Part shown: positions 1 through 12,506 of the stretch, piece after piece
Layout: the number at the start of each line of letters is the position of its first letter
Numbering within the stretch: position 1 is the stretch's first letter
From: Bolinopsis microptera
Taxonomy: Eukaryota > Ctenophora > Tentaculata > Lobata > Bolinopsidae
Direction of reading: 5' to 3'
Length of the DNA: 64,000 bases
Assembly: GCF_026151205.1 (NCBI RefSeq)
Contig: NC_087083.1
Location: 7,604,460-7,668,459 of the forward strand
Made by a program: the position numbers and the translations under genes
The notes under the pieces: model-generated
Told to the model about the DNA's origin: nothing
The model's database searches: none
What the model saw: the letters and a program-made list of their open reading frames with translations, nothing else

Positions 1-300
1 GCACAAGTTTTTCACAGACATAATTATTCACACTTATGACCGCCCAAAAATTTCCAAACAATTGTGAACATTTTTGGTGATTTTTGAATAAGTGTTTTAC
101 TCTTTTTCTGAACTTAACTCTAGAACTCTGAGGAGTGATTATATTTGTCCTAGTATATACTAATAAGCTAATATAGTAATCGGCTACACACGTATCTACG
201 CATAATGCATATGTAGGCCGTAGGGACACGCACACTAAAATTAATGGAAATAATTACCGGACTTTATTATTCACGGACCTTAATGCCACAGACATTATTT

Positions 301-354
301 TCACGGACTTAAATATTCACGCTAAGGTTTTCAGCGTGAAAGTAATGTCCGTGA
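301..354. repeat. Nested inverted repeat (foldback-like)
   Basis: An inner pair TTCACGCT (316-323) / AGCGTGAA (333-340) and an outer pair TCACGGAC (301-308) / GTCCGTGA (347-354) are both perfect. Related TCACGGAC-like motifs occur at 271-278 and, diverged, near position 10, so this may be the remnant of a small foldback or MITE element. No target duplication was found. Confidence 0.45.
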
Positions 355-1170
355 CAATTATGTCCGATAGAGTATTCATTTTGTAGCAAACATCCGGATT
401 TCAAACGTGCTAAAATGTTGAGGTGTAACTTCAAAGTAAGTTAGTATATCCGATAACCACCTTTCTGGTGATAATTAGAGTGAGTAAAATAATATTTTTT
501 TATGGCCGCTCCGGTTAAGTTTATTTTACAAAGAAATTATAGAAGAGAAAGGGAAAACTTCGAATAATATTTGAAGGATGGTCATTGACTCATTTTTCTT
601 CCGATTCAATCATTTCTTCGATCTCTCACTTGAATTGTGTTATATATATATTTATTTTATGACTTTGATTAAATATCGATCTCACTCAACAGCATTTTCA
701 ATGTTTTAGTGACTCTCAGTCTCAACTGACTCTAGCTAAAAGTATGAAACATTAATAATTTCTCAATAATTTTTCATTGCTTTATAGAAAAAATTCCTGC
801 TATAACATATCCAAATTTTACCCATAAGTGAACAATTTTCACATCACATAACGATACATGTGTTTGGTACCTGACAGATTGCTGACGGAGGCAGTAAATC
901 TCCGGCCGTCTGCAGTAAATCACAGGGTAAAATCAAGGTGAAATCAGGGTAAAATCCTTGTACAACACATTTTACTTTAACAATATATCTCCTCTACAGT
1001 ACAACCTATACAGTCCCTGAATATATCCACACTTCTAATTAAAATAGTATAAGTAATGCAGTACATCACATAATATTAATATATACGATGTATAATTGTG
1101 ACGGGTTCTCTCTAGAGTGACATTCCAACGGCGAGTGTGCTGATGTTATGTGTCCAATAGTTATGCAAAA

Positions 1171-1190
1171 GCTTATAAAGCTTTATAAGC
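1171..1190. repeat. Perfect 20-bp palindrome
   Basis: GCTTATAAAG followed by its exact reverse complement CTTTATAAGC. It resembles the GCTTATAAGC core repeated throughout the foldback element at 15.2-20.3 kb, but nothing else of that element is visible here. Confidence 0.6.
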
Positions 1191-2125
1191 TCGCTGTAAG
1201 AAACCTTAATACTGTATTGGTGATATTGTGGTATAATTACAATGTTCCTTTTCGTATATTTATCCACTTGTATCATCTAAATTTTATATTAAATCAAGCA
1301 ATTTTTGTTCGAAGAACTTTTTCGTATCACTAAGTGTACTGATAAGTGGGTAGAGAGGAAAAGAATACAAAACTGAAGAATTATTTAGTATGCTCTAATT
1401 AAAGTAATTCTTTATTATTGAACGGAAGTATAAACAGGAATATAATAAATATCTACCTGCTGTTTAAGATACTGAAGTCTTCACTATCTAAGCCCGTTAA
1501 ATATCTCCGCAAAGAAACTCAAATCACAAATGTAGAAACGGGGTCTAAAGCAAGCTAAAAATGTGCATAGTGTAACAAAATAGTGATATGAGAAACAGCG
1601 AGTGTGCTGGTTAACAGCAGACAGATGCAGGGATCACGTGCCTCGCGCCGCGCGGTCACGTGACCTCTGCGGTAATTGGCAAAAAATTTAGGAGAGGCGC
1701 GCAAGACATGAACATTTGGAGAGAAAAGCTATAAATACCACAGTTAGATTGCTCCCAAAATGGAGCATTTATTATTACCTTTTAATGGGATGGTGTGGAA
1801 AATTGTGGGTTCCACTGTGCTATAATTACGAAAATGATCGGGTGTTAAGAATGAATTTGCTAAGTAGTGTGAAAGACAATGTGACGACCAACAAGACGAC
1901 AACCTGCACTAAATGACCTATTCCAAAGCAGTTATGTAGCAAGTAAAATACGTGTACCGGTCAAAATATAATGGGGTGAAACCCCCCAAGTGTTATAGAC
2001 CAACAAGATTGAAGAACGAGAAAAGTACCCGTCCTGCAAAGCAACTATCAGACACGCTACACACGTGCAGAGCTGTGGGGAAGCCTTAACTGTCAGCGAA
2101 AACTTACGAAAAACGCTAAAGTTTT

Positions 2126-2365
2126 ATGAAATTACACTTTAACAATCTATCAATCGGCATCCCTCAGCTACCCCCTCTCTTTCTCTCCCCTCACTTATAT
2201 TTCCCTCTTCTTTCATTTTTCAATCCACCTCACTCTCCTCCATTTCTCTTTTCCTATATCTTTCCCATCCCTCTCCCCCTCCTTCTCTCCCCCTCCTTCT
2301 CTCCGCCTCCGTCTCATTCTTCCTCTCTCCTTCTCTCTATCCCTCACTCATACCCCTCTGGCTGA
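2126..2365. repeat. Pyrimidine-rich low-complexity tract
   Basis: The plus strand is dominated by C and T (CTCCCCCTCCTTCTCTCC-like runs). The open frame across it is the expected result of this composition, not evidence of a gene. The next 380 bases to the (CT)n array hold nothing recognisable. Confidence 0.6.
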
Positions 2366-2747
2366 CTAGTACACTAACCAAGCCGCTATCCAAACTGTAT
2401 AACATGTGCTTAATTAACAGCATGATGTAAAATGTTGTGCGATGGAAAGACAGTTTCCTTAATTTCCTCTAATTACTAATCTCCCTTACTGAGTTTATAC
2501 AGAGAAGCAATGAATATTAGACATTCTTTAGCATCGAACTAATTGATTCCACACGAAGCATATCTAAAGCCATAATATTTCCCTGCAGTAACAAATCTTT
2601 AACACACTCAAAACTGCAACACAAACTATAACAGGACCCAGCGATCTCGGCTCAGCTAGTGCCGGGAATCACTACACTTCAATACAAATATAGTATACTG
2701 GATTACATTGCGAGTATGCTGAGAGTACATTTCAACTTGTTGACGTA

Positions 2748-3214
<467 letters not shown>

Positions 3215-3423
3215 GAGTTTGAATATAATATATAGAGCTAAATTAGATCTACTTCGCACTGCTTGGCGTGGGTTTTCTAACACCACTTCCTATTTGCGTG
3301 ATCATGATGTAATACAGCTCTGCCTCAACATTATACTTGCGTTAAGTACAGTTTGCTGCTACCTTGTAGTTAGCCTTTGCGTGAGTACTTGTACATTACT
3401 ATACAAGTACACTATGTAGGATG

Positions 3424-4195
3424 CAATGAATTTGACCCGATCTCAGGAGAAAATTCGTGAGTTTGATAAAAAAGTAAAAAGACTCTGTCATACTGGCTTC
3501 TCTATGCAGTTGACCTCGTTCGACGGCAGAGTAACCACTTACCAGGTGAGCATCATGATGGAGACCATTGAGTGCTTCAAGTCGGAAGCGCTAGCAGACA
3601 AAAAAAATTGATTGGGCTACAGGGCCAGTTGCTGGTGCACACTGCACAAGGATGAACAACTCAAGTTGCTTAAGACTGCAGTTGAGGAGACAGTGCAGAC
3701 AACAGTGGAGTCAGGGATTTAGAGCTACAGTGCAGTTGTACAAAAGAACAGCGCAAGTGGTACGGTCTCCACTCTCCAACAGTAAAACGTTGAAGAAGGT
3801 GATGAAGAGTGTGGCTGCAGAGGGAGACAGGAGCAAGAACCTGATTGTGTTTGGGTTAAAAGAAGAACAACAACAACAACTGCCAGCTAAGTTCTGGAGG
3901 AGATCGGGGTGAAACAACATTTCGAAGCGACAAGAGTTGGCTGGAAGAGTACGGCTATCCGACCAGTCAAGATCACTGTCCCCAGTTATACAGCAGTTCG
4001 TCAGATTCTGATGAAAACAGGGAGACTGAGGCTAGCTGAGGCACACAAAGATGTATGAATTTGTCCTGATAGATCCAGTGAAGAGCGTGCAGCAAGGAGC
4101 GTGACCTGAAGAAGAAGAAGATGGATGAACAGTCTCATCTCGACCACGACATCCGGTACGGGAAGGTGTACAGCCGCGTTAAGAAGACAACATGA
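3424..4195 (+). pseudogene. LINE ORF1-like protein, broken
   Basis: Reading across at least three frames recovers a protein of the ORF1 type found in invertebrate LINEs. In order: an N-terminal segment (3426-3611); a stretch with SYSAVVQKN (about 3720-3755); DRSKNLIVFGLKEE (about 3826-3870), the usual start of the conserved core; FEATRVG and IRPVKITVPS (about 3920-3985); RLRLAEAHKDV; and ICPDRSSEERAARS (about 4060-4105), matching the family's conserved 'SPDR..EER' box. A terminal RYGKVYSRVKKTT then reaches a stop at 4193-4195. Several frameshifts and stops make it non-functional. I rely on memory of the family pattern, not a search. No ORF2 follows: the purine-rich tract begins about 370 bp downstream. 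Confidence 0.7.
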
Positions 4196-4562
4196 AGTAA
4201 TTCGTGTATCTAGGACGCTGATGAGTATATGTAAGAGTTTTCGGACAATATCTGTATCTTAGAGACAATTATATTTACTTATTAGATTCTTTGATTGTTT
4301 TCACGTGCGTCTGCCGTCTTGTCATTTTTCTTTATTTGTTCCTAGGTGGAAGTGATGTTATTGAGACTTTGGGCGGCCATAAAGCATTTGTTTTGAAAGT
4401 TTTCCTCTGTACTTGTATCACTGACCCGTGCTTCTTAGCATATTATATACATTTCGGCCCATTTTATATGTTTATTCGATTTGCTGTACATTTGTATATT
4501 TGCTATTTTGTAAAAGTTTCAAATCAAATCAGGTATTTGTGTTATAGCTATTGGTCGATTAT
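4196..4562. other. Sequence downstream of LINE ORF1 relic
   Basis: AT-rich, possibly the inter-ORF or 3' part of the same LINE. The 92-codon frame at 4291-4569 shows no reverse transcriptase or endonuclease motif. It ends at the purine-rich tract. Confidence 0.3.
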
Positions 4563-7500
4563 ACATTGATAAGCAGGAGGAGATGGAGGAGGAGGAACAG
4601 GATGAGGAGGAGTAGCATGAGGAGCATGAGGAGCAGAAAGAGCAGGAGTAGAAGGAGCAAGAGGAGGGGAGCAGGAGGGGAACAGGAGGAGCATGTGGAG
4701 CCAGTGGAGGAGTACCAGCAGGAGGATCAGGAGCAGGAGGAGGAGGAGGAAAAGAAGCAGGAGGAAGAGGAGGAGGAGGAGAAGGATGAGGAGGAGTAGC
4801 ATGAGGAGCATGAGAAACAGAAAGAGCAGGAGTAGAAGGAGCAGAAGGAGCAGAAAGAGCAGAAGAAGGAGGAGCAAGAGGAGGGGAGCAGGAGGATCAG
4901 GAGGAGGAAGAGAAGCAGGAGGAAGAGGAAGAGGAGGAGGAGCATGTGGAGGGGCAGCAGCAGGAGGATGTGGAGCAGAAACAGGAGCAGGAGCAGGAGG
5001 AGCAGGAGGAGCAGAAGGAGCAGCAGGAGTAGCAGCAGGAGGAGCATGATGAGGAAGAGCGGGAGAAGCAGGAGCAGAAGGAAAAGGAGGAGCGTAATGA
5101 GGAGAAGCGGGAGGAGCAGGAGGAGCAGGAGGAGGGGTAGCAGAAGGAGGAGGAATAGCAGAAGGAGGATCAGGAGCAGGAGGTGCAGGAGGAGGGGGAG
5201 GAGGAGGAGGAGAGGGAGGAGGAGCAAGAGCAAGAGGAGGGGGAGGAGGAGCAGGAGGAGCATGAGCAGGAGGAGGAGGAAAAGGAGGAGAGAATTTGTC
5301 CACTATGTCTGTCACGCTAAGATAAAATGAGTCAAAGTATCCTCCTCGTTAATAAGACCATTTCGGGCACTGGCCAATAAAGTGGTTCATTGTCTCCTCC
5401 TCCATGAGACAGTGTGGACAAATTTTTGTCCACACTGCAGGACGATCAGGAGGAGGAGGAGGAGGAGGAGGAAAAGGAGGAGAAGCAGAAGGAAGAGGAG
5501 GAGGATGAGGAGGAGCATGCAAAGGAGTAACAGCAGGAGGAGCAGAAAGAGCAGAAGAAGGAGGAGCAAGTGGAGGGGAGGAGGAGCAGGAGCAAGAGCA
5601 ATAGGAGGAGGAGGAGGAGAAGGAGCAAGAGGAGCATGAGGAGTAGGAGCAGGAGGAGGAGGAGGAGCAGGAGCAGGAGGGGCAGGAGGAGGGGAGGAGG
5701 AGCGGGAGGAAGGGAGGAGGAGGAGGAGGAGTATCAGCAGAAGGAGAGGTGGAGGAGCAAGAGAAGGGAGGACGAGGAGAAGTAGTAGCAGGAGCAGAAA
5801 GAGCAGGAGAAGGAGGAGCAAGAGCAAGAACATGAGCATGAATAACAGGAGCAGGAGGAGGAGGAGGATCGAGGAGGAGGAGAAGGAGGAGGAGGAGGAG
5901 GAGGAGGAGGAGGAGGAGGAGGAGGATGATGAGTAGTAGCAGGAGGAGCCTGTGGAGGAGTAACAGCAGGAGGATCAGGAGGAGGAGGAGAAGGAGCAGG
6001 GAGAGGAGGAGTTATAAGTAGGACAAAGAGGAGAAGGAGGAGCAAGGAAAAAGAGGAGGAACAGGAGGAGGACTAGGAGTAGGAGCAGGAGGAACAGGAT
6101 GAGGAGGAGTAGCATGAGGAGCATGTGGAGGAGCAGCAGCAGGAGGATGTGGTGCAGAAACAGGAGCAGGAGCAGAAAGAGCAGAAGGAGGAGCATGATG
6201 AGGAGGAGCGGGAGGAGCAGGAGCATAAGGAGCATGAGGAGGAGTAGCAGCAGGAGGATCATGATGAGGAGGAGCGGGAGGAGCATGAGCAGAAGGAGAA
6301 GGAGGAGCATAAGGAGGAGAAGTGGGAGGAGCAGGAGGAGCATGAGGAGGGGTAGCAGAAGGAGGAGGAATAGCAGGAGGATCAGGAGCAGGAGGTGCAG
6401 GAGGAGGGAGGAGGAGGAGCAAGAGGAGGGGGAGAGGAGCAGGAGGAGCATGAGCAGGAGGAGGAGGAGGAAAAGGGGGGGGGCAGGAGCAGGAGGAGCA
6501 TGTGGAGGAGTACCAGCAGGAGGATCAGGAGCAGGATGAAGAGGAGGAGAAGGATGAGGAGGAGTAGCATGAGGAGCATGAGAAACAGAAAGAGCAGGAG
6601 TAGAAGAAGCAGAAGGAGCAGAAAGAGCAGAAGAAGGAGGAGCAAGAGGAGGGGAGCAGGAAGAGCATGTGGAGGAGTAGCAGCAGGAGGAAAAGAAGCA
6701 GGAGGAAGAGGAGGAGGAGGATGAGGAGGATGAGTAGTAGCAGGAGGAGCATGTGGAGGGGCAGCAGCAGGAGGTTGTGGAGCAGAAACAGGAGCAGGAG
6801 CAGAAGGAGCAAAAAGAGCAGAAGGAGGAGCATGATGAGAAAGAGCGGGAGGAGCAGGAGCAGAAGGAGGAGCATAAGGAGGAGAAGCGGGAGGAGCAGG
6901 AGGAGCATGAGGAGGGGTAGCAGAAGGAGGAGGAATAGCAGGAGGAACAGGAGCAGGAGGTGCAGGAGGAGGGAGGAGGAGGAGCAAGAGGAGGGGGAAG
7001 AGGAGCAGGATGAGCAGGAGGAGGAGGAGGAAAAGGAGGGGCAAGAGCATGAGGAGCATGTGGAGGAGTACCAGCAGGAGGATCAGGAGCAGGATGAAGA
7101 GGAGGAGAAGGATGAGGAGGAGTAGCATGAGGAGCATGAGAAACAGAAAGAGCAGGAGTAGAAGAAGCAGAAGGAGCAGAAAGAGCAGAAGAAGGAGGAG
7201 CAAGAGGAGGGGAGCAGGAAGAGCATGTGGAGGAGTAGCAGCAGGAGGAAAAGAAGCAGGAGGAAGAGGAGGAGGAGGATGAGGAGGATGAGTAGTAGCA
7301 GGAGGAGCATGTGGAGGGGCAGCAGCAGGAGGTTGTGGAGCAGAAACAGGAGCAGGAGCAGAAGGAGCAGGAGGAGCAAAAAGAGCAGAAGGAGGAGCAT
7401 GATGAGAAAGAGCGGGAGGAGCAGGAGCGGGAGGAGGAGCATAAGGAGGAGAAGCGGGAGGAGCAGGAGGAGCATGAGGAGGGGTAGTAGAAGGAGGAGG

Positions 7501-8672
7501 AATAGCAGGAGGATCAGGTGCAGGAGGTTGAGGAGGAGGGAGGAGGAGGAGCAAGAGGAGGGGGAAGAGGAGCAGGAGGAGCATGAGCAGGAGGAGGAGG
7601 AGGAAAATGAGGGGCAAGAGCATGAGGAGCATGTGGAGGAGTAGCAGCAGGACGATCAGGAGCAGGAAGAGGAGGAGGAGCAGGATGAGCATGATGAGGA
7701 GTATTAGAAGGAGGAGGAGCAAGAAGAGGGAGGAGTAGTACTAGTAGCAGGAGCAGAAATAGCAGGAGAAGGAGGAGCAAGAGCAGGAGCATGAGGAGGG
7801 GGAGTAGCAGGAGGAGCAGGAGCAGGAGCAAGAAGAGGGAGGAGGAGTAGTAGCAGGAGCAGAAATAGCAGGAGAAGGAGGAGCAAGAGCAAGAGGGGGA
7901 TGAGGAAGAGGAGTAGTAGCAGGAGCATGAGCAAGCGGAGAGGGAGGAGGAGCAGGAGTAGAACGAGCAGGAGGAGCAGAAAGAGGAGAAGAAGGAGGAG
8001 CAAGAGAAGAGGAGGAGCAGGATGAGGAGGAACAGGAGCAGGAGGAGCAAGAGCAAGAAAGAGAGCAAGAGGAGGAGGAGGAGGAGGTACAGGAGCAGGA
8101 GGAACAGGAGCAGGAGGAACAGGAGCAGGAGGAGGAGAAGCAGGAGCAAGAGGAGCATGAAGAAGGAGGAGCATGGGGAGGAGAGGAAGAGTAGGAGAAT
8201 AAGCAGGAAGAGCAGGAGGAGGAGCAGGGGGAGGGAGGAGTAGTAGCAGGAGCAGAAAGAGCAGGAGAAGGAAGAGCAAGAGCAGCAGGAGCAGGAGCAG
8301 GAGCAGGAGCAAGAAGAGGGAGGAGGAGGAGGAGTAGTAGCAGGAGCAGAAAGAGCAGAAGAAGGAGGAGCAAGAGCAGGAGCAAGAGGTGGAGGAGGAA
8401 AAGGAGTAGTAGCAGGAGTATGAGCAAGCGGAGAGGGAGGAGGAGCAGGAGCAGAACGAGCAGGAGGAGCAGAAAGAGCAGAAGAAGGAGGAGCAAGAGG
8501 AGAGGAGGAGCAGGATGAGGAGAAGCAGGAAGAGGAGCCGGAGGAGCATGAGGAGTAGGAGTAGGAGGAGGGGAGGAGGAGCAGGAGCAAAATGAGGGAG
8601 GATGAGGAGCAGGAGGAGGAGTAGCAGGATCAGGATCAGGAGGAGGAGGGGAGGAGGAGAGGGAGGAGGAGG
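4563..8672. repeat. 4.1-kb purine-rich (GGA/GCA) tract
   Basis: The plus strand is built almost only of GGA, GCA, GAA and GTA-like triplets (GGAGGAGCA, GAGCATGAGGAG and so on). It is interrupted by a mixed-sequence island at about 5292-5445. Within it a unit of about 558 bp is tandemly duplicated: the block starting TGTGGAGGAGTACCAGCAGG at 6501 recurs at 7059 with near identity, and related, more diverged blocks occur earlier. Minus-strand frames of 255, 446 and 358 codons (4548-5315, 6382-7722, 7514-8590) encode Pro/Ala/Leu-rich sequence because the complementary CTCC repeats lack stops. I do not regard these as genes. Confidence 0.85.
5410..5437. repeat. Hairpin in the purine-tract island
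   Basis: Perfect 13-nt arms CAGTGTGGACAAA / TTTGTCCACACTG separated by TT. It sits in the only mixed-sequence island of the purine tract and could mark the edge of a small insertion, although no target duplication was identified. Confidence 0.6.
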
Positions 8673-8683
8673 AGTAAGACTTT

Positions 8684-8771
8684 ACGGTGTAAGACTCTAA
8701 CCCTAACCCTAACCCTAACCCTAACCTTAACCCTAACAGTAACCCTAACCCGCCGTAGAGTCTTACGCCGT
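8684..8771. repeat. Interstitial telomere-like repeat inside an inverted repeat
   Basis: About nine CCCTAA-type units, some degenerate, lie at about 8697-8751. They are flanked by ACGGTGTAAGACTCTA (8684-8699) and TAGAGTCTTACGCCGT (8756-8771), which are reverse complements except for one base. A further related copy (TAGAGTATTACGCC) follows on the right. The arrangement suggests a small inverted-repeat element carrying telomere-like repeats rather than a chromosome end. Confidence 0.8.
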
Positions 8772-9292
8772 AGAGTATTACGCCTTAAAGTCTGGACCCC
8801 GAGGAGGAGCAGGAGGAGGTCACAATGTATGCTTTACTAGTTTTAAAAATTTGATACAACCCGCGAACCTACTGCTTAGGGCTTTGGGACGGACTCAAAG
8901 CCGCGCATTCCGTCAATTTTTTAAATGTTAAGTCAAATGTGCATTGCATAGTATAAGTAATCAATGATTAATTAGATTTTGATGGTTTTCCATTTTATGC
9001 ACACTAGCGATATCAAAAATTAAAAACATTGCGGTTAATAACTTGATATTGATAAAATTAAAATATTTTCCACGTCTTTCTAGAGTTTTAAGGCAAGCGG
9101 GGTAAACGTATACGGGTTTTTAGAAGGCAAGGTCTGTTTAAAAAATTAAATTCCGTTAGTTCTCAAAAAATTGATAGGCTCGTAATTGTCACGGCGAAGC
9201 GATCACTTCTTTTAAAAAGAGAAAGTTTTTCATTTTGCTGAGTGGGCGTGGCGAACGCCGATGTTTTTTGTACTATTTGCCGCGGCAAAGCA
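8772..9292. other. AT-rich stretch without recognised genes
   Basis: No supported ORF or strong repeat apart from a short GGAGGAGCAGGAGGAGG remnant at about 8801-8818. Confidence 0.4.
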
Positions 9293-9562
9293 GGAAAATC
9301 ATGTAGGGAGAGAACTAATTGAATTGTTTTTGAGCTCTTGAATTTACCGATTTTTATAAATCAAAAGGTAAATTATTATCAGGTGTTCGATGGAATGTGA
9401 TTTTTACACATGTTAAACACAATATGCTATCATTTTGCAGTAGATTAGATAAAAAATAGGCCGTTGCACTACATAATCTGTAACTGTGGGGCTAAAATGC
9501 GATATGTAAGCAAAATGAGTAATATCACGAGGGAAAGATTTTCTCTCCCTACCTGATTTTCC
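9293..9562. mobile_element. MITE-like element with 21-bp TIRs
   Basis: The left end GGAAAATCATGTAGGGAGAGA (9293-9313) pairs with the reverse complement of the right end (9542-9562), with one mismatch in 21. The element is 270 bp, AT-rich inside and has no coding capacity. No clear target duplication was identified, so the superfamily is undetermined. The same terminal motif borders the (CT)n arrays at 2752-3079 and 9627-9713. Confidence 0.65.
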
Positions 9563-9606
9563 TTAGTGATATCACATGACAGATCATTCACAATAATTAC
9601 GGACCA

Positions 9607-9624
9607 GGAAAATCATGTAGGGAT

Positions 9625-9713
<89 letters not shown>
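9607..9713. repeat. MITE-end motif followed by (CT)n
   Basis: GGAAAATCATGTAGGGA at 9607-9623 is identical to the first 17 bp of the neighbouring MITE-like element. It is followed after three bases by a pure (CT)n run at 9627-9713. Confidence 0.85.
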
Positions 9714-9715
<2 letters not shown>

Positions 9716-12252
9716 GAAAGTCTTGCAAAGTCAGCTATAACGACACTTAATTTATTCCGTTGTCCGTGATACGTACAGTTTGCTATATCGTTACATGAAA
9801 TAAACACACTGTGGACGTGTGAAGGACGTGTGTCCTGTCAACTGTCCTAATAGCACGGGGTTTTCAGGTAGATTGTTACTGACAGATGGGGTAAATGAAA
9901 TGCAACTGCGAGAGTTATTAAATAGTTATATATTTGTACGGGGAATAAAACAGGCAACAGTATAAATAAAACAGGGAATATTACAAGCTCTGGTATAATA
10001 GTTGACACGTTTAAGTGACTGAATATGTCGTGGGCGAGAGCGTTGTAATGGAGTGAGACCAATTCAACCTCTCGTCGATGAACCGGCCGTTGTGTCAACC
10101 GTGCTAACTTTCATAGGCTATAACGGTTGTAACTAACAAACTACTGTTACTGGATTTGTCAAATAGAGAGGAAAACATTCCGCCGGGTCCCTGGATTTGA
10201 TTGATGTCGCGGAATGAAAGGTAAAAAACCCGGTAAACTTGCGGAGTTTCCATTGGTCAAACTAGTGCGGTGCGAGTTGAACAAATCAAAGGGGTGTTTG
10301 GTTAATCGTTGAGAGAAGCAGTAGGAATTATCATTCATGCTAATAAACCAAGCTTATATAATCCTTACATATACTTAGCTTAATTTATGTGATTCTAACG
10401 TATACTTAGCTTAACTCATATCATGATTCTAACTTAATACATAATAAGTTGATGAAACATCCGGATAGTTGCATTATTTATGAGTTGCATTGTTGTAATG
10501 TTTAGAGTTCAAAAATTCTGAAGATTCCGTATATACGACCAAGGGAAATTGATCTTTTCAGGCAAAGATAACTGTTCAATGTTTCGAGGTAATTGAAAAG
10601 ATTTTAATCAAAAATTCGGATAGTCTAATAAGTCAATCTATAAGCTTAAAAATAAGATAAAAAGATGAGATCGTAAACAAATGAGTTCATTATCAAAAAT
10701 TAAAATGAACATTAGAGCATTAGACGACAAACTTTTTTGAAGAATATGCAATACAACCTTAAATAAGTACAAAAATAACGTCGCCTTTGCGCCTTTGCGG
10801 TATCATCAGATATTTTGAATTCTAAACATATTAAGGTAACTTATGCAATTTTTGCATATACTTAGCTTAATTACTAAGACTTTTACATAACATATACTTA
10901 GCTTGACTTATATTATTCTTACATACACTTAGCTCGTGCAAGTACTCGCATTAATTACAGCTCATAAAAATAATTAAGCAATTTAAATTACAGTTATGAT
11001 AAGCGATTAAAGCGGACAAATCAGCTACACAACCCCCGAAACATTAAAATACTGAACATTAGTTTAACTAAGCGTACATTAAGAGCTCCCGGAAAGGACA
11101 TTATAAATACAAGTTACTGCAGTCTGCGAATTAACCTAACTAGAAGCCAGTCACTGCAGTCTACAATTTACCGCAGTCTACAATTTACTGCAGTCTACAA
11201 TTTACATTTTAATGACTGTCCGCTACTAATTATAATTTCAACAAATACACTTTCAACACTTCCATACAACAAATAATTTGAGGTATATCAAGCCGGCGAG
11301 AGTTGTTGGGAATGTGATAAGCTAAAGAAGCCGCCCTTAAATTAATACATGGTATGAAAATTCCTATATTTAACTATACAACAGATACTACAAACTATTT
11401 TACAAATAATTTGGGCGAGAGTTGGGACTGTGGTATTAACAAAGGTACCCAAATAATTTCGGGTATAATTTGTGTAACAACACATAATTTGAAGTATATC
11501 AAGGGAGATAAACAATAGGACTACGACCTGTAAAATAGGTGCTGGGCATGTTAAAATAGGACAGTGATATTAATAGAAGCCACCTATTATAATAGGAACA
11601 AAAGTTAATGATCACTAGTCAGGGGATTTGGTAACCTGAAACAAACTTGATGGCGTGTCGGACTTAGGAACAGTACATTACATTAAAAAATGTCAGGTAA
11701 AACGAACACCGAACTAAGCTATGAATATCATTAAAAGGAAATGTATCGAACTCTATAAGCTCTGGAGCTACTTATAGCTGTGAGGGAATTACGTATTATC
11801 AGGACACACGGTTTCATTTTACATTTTCTCATGGAGTTGCTAACTTAAGGGATTGTTCACTTATTAATGGAGCCGATTTGGAGAAGCTAGTGTAATTTCT
11901 ACACAATAGCTATGTGTAGAGTAGCTTAAGTAATATGTGGACGATCGTTAACGAATGCGGAAAGCACGATCAATTCAATAAATTTTGTATTTTCCATTTC
12001 AAGCGGACATTTCCCAGCTCAATTTCACATTTGGTGCACACTTACCTTGTCAACGATGAATGAATGAATTCATCGGCATCATCCCCAGGCCAGTATGAAA
12101 TACATCACAATGATACGCATACAAATAAATTCATATTATAACTTTAATACTGGTCAGGGCTGGCGAGCTCTCCTATATAGCTTCAACAATTGTCTTACTG
12201 AGTTGATGGTAATTTATTCATAGAAACTCAAATCTTCGGCCCTGGGTAGGCC
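9714..12252. other. AT-rich stretch with a dispersed CATATACTTAGCTTAA motif
   Basis: No supported gene. The motif CATATACTTAGCTTAA or close variants occurs about five times, near 10367, 10399, 10853, 10888 and 10920. A three-copy 18-bp repeat (CTGCAGTCTACAATTTAC) lies at 11154-11207. The 83-codon minus-strand frame at 9847-10098 begins with TTG and has no recognisable domain. Confidence 0.45.
11154..11207. repeat. 18-bp tandem repeat, 3 copies
   Basis: CTGCAGTCTACAATTTAC is repeated three times with one or two changes. A fourth, degenerate CTGCAGTCT occurs at about 11118. Confidence 0.8.
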
Positions 12253-12506
12253 AGTAGTGAAATACTAATTAAGTAATAGTGAAATACTAATTAAGTAATA
12301 GTGAAATACTAATTAATTAATAGTGAATTAATGATGAAGTAATAGTGAAATACTAATTAAGTAATGGTGAAATACTAATTAAGTAATAGTGAAATACTAA
12401 TTAAGTCATAGTGAAATACTAATTAAGTAATAGTGAAATACTAATTAAGTAATAGTGAAATACTAATTAAGTAATAATGAAATACTAATTAAGTAATAGT
12501 GAAATT
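12253..12506. repeat. 22-bp minisatellite, about 11 copies
   Basis: The unit is AGTGAAATACTAATTAAGTAAT with a few substitutions and one rearranged unit near 12320-12345. Non-coding. Confidence 0.9.

Larger units (their letters stand above)
1..2125. other. AT-rich non-coding stretch
   Basis: No convincing gene. Two structures stand out: an inverted-repeat cluster at 301-354 and a perfect 20-bp palindrome at 1171-1190, listed separately. The small ORFs at 1148-1333 and 1716-1916 have no recognisable domain or coding signature. Confidence 0.5.

Noticed and set aside
6382-7722. 446-codon minus-strand Pro/Ala/Leu-rich frame (also 4548-5315 and 7514-8590)
   Set aside because: The complementary CTCC-type repeat rarely contains stop codons, so long frames are expected. 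Several frames are open at once and there is no domain.
8684-8771. Possible true chromosome end
   Set aside because: Only about nine CCCTAA units, flanked on both sides by ordinary sequence and by an inverted repeat; interstitial.
12045-12110. Strong minus-strand donor (GACAAG|GTAAGT) with a protein-like phase-2 frame (GDDADEFIHSSLT)
   Set aside because: No ATG in that frame, a stop immediately upstream and no acceptor. It may be part of a non-coding first exon or chance.
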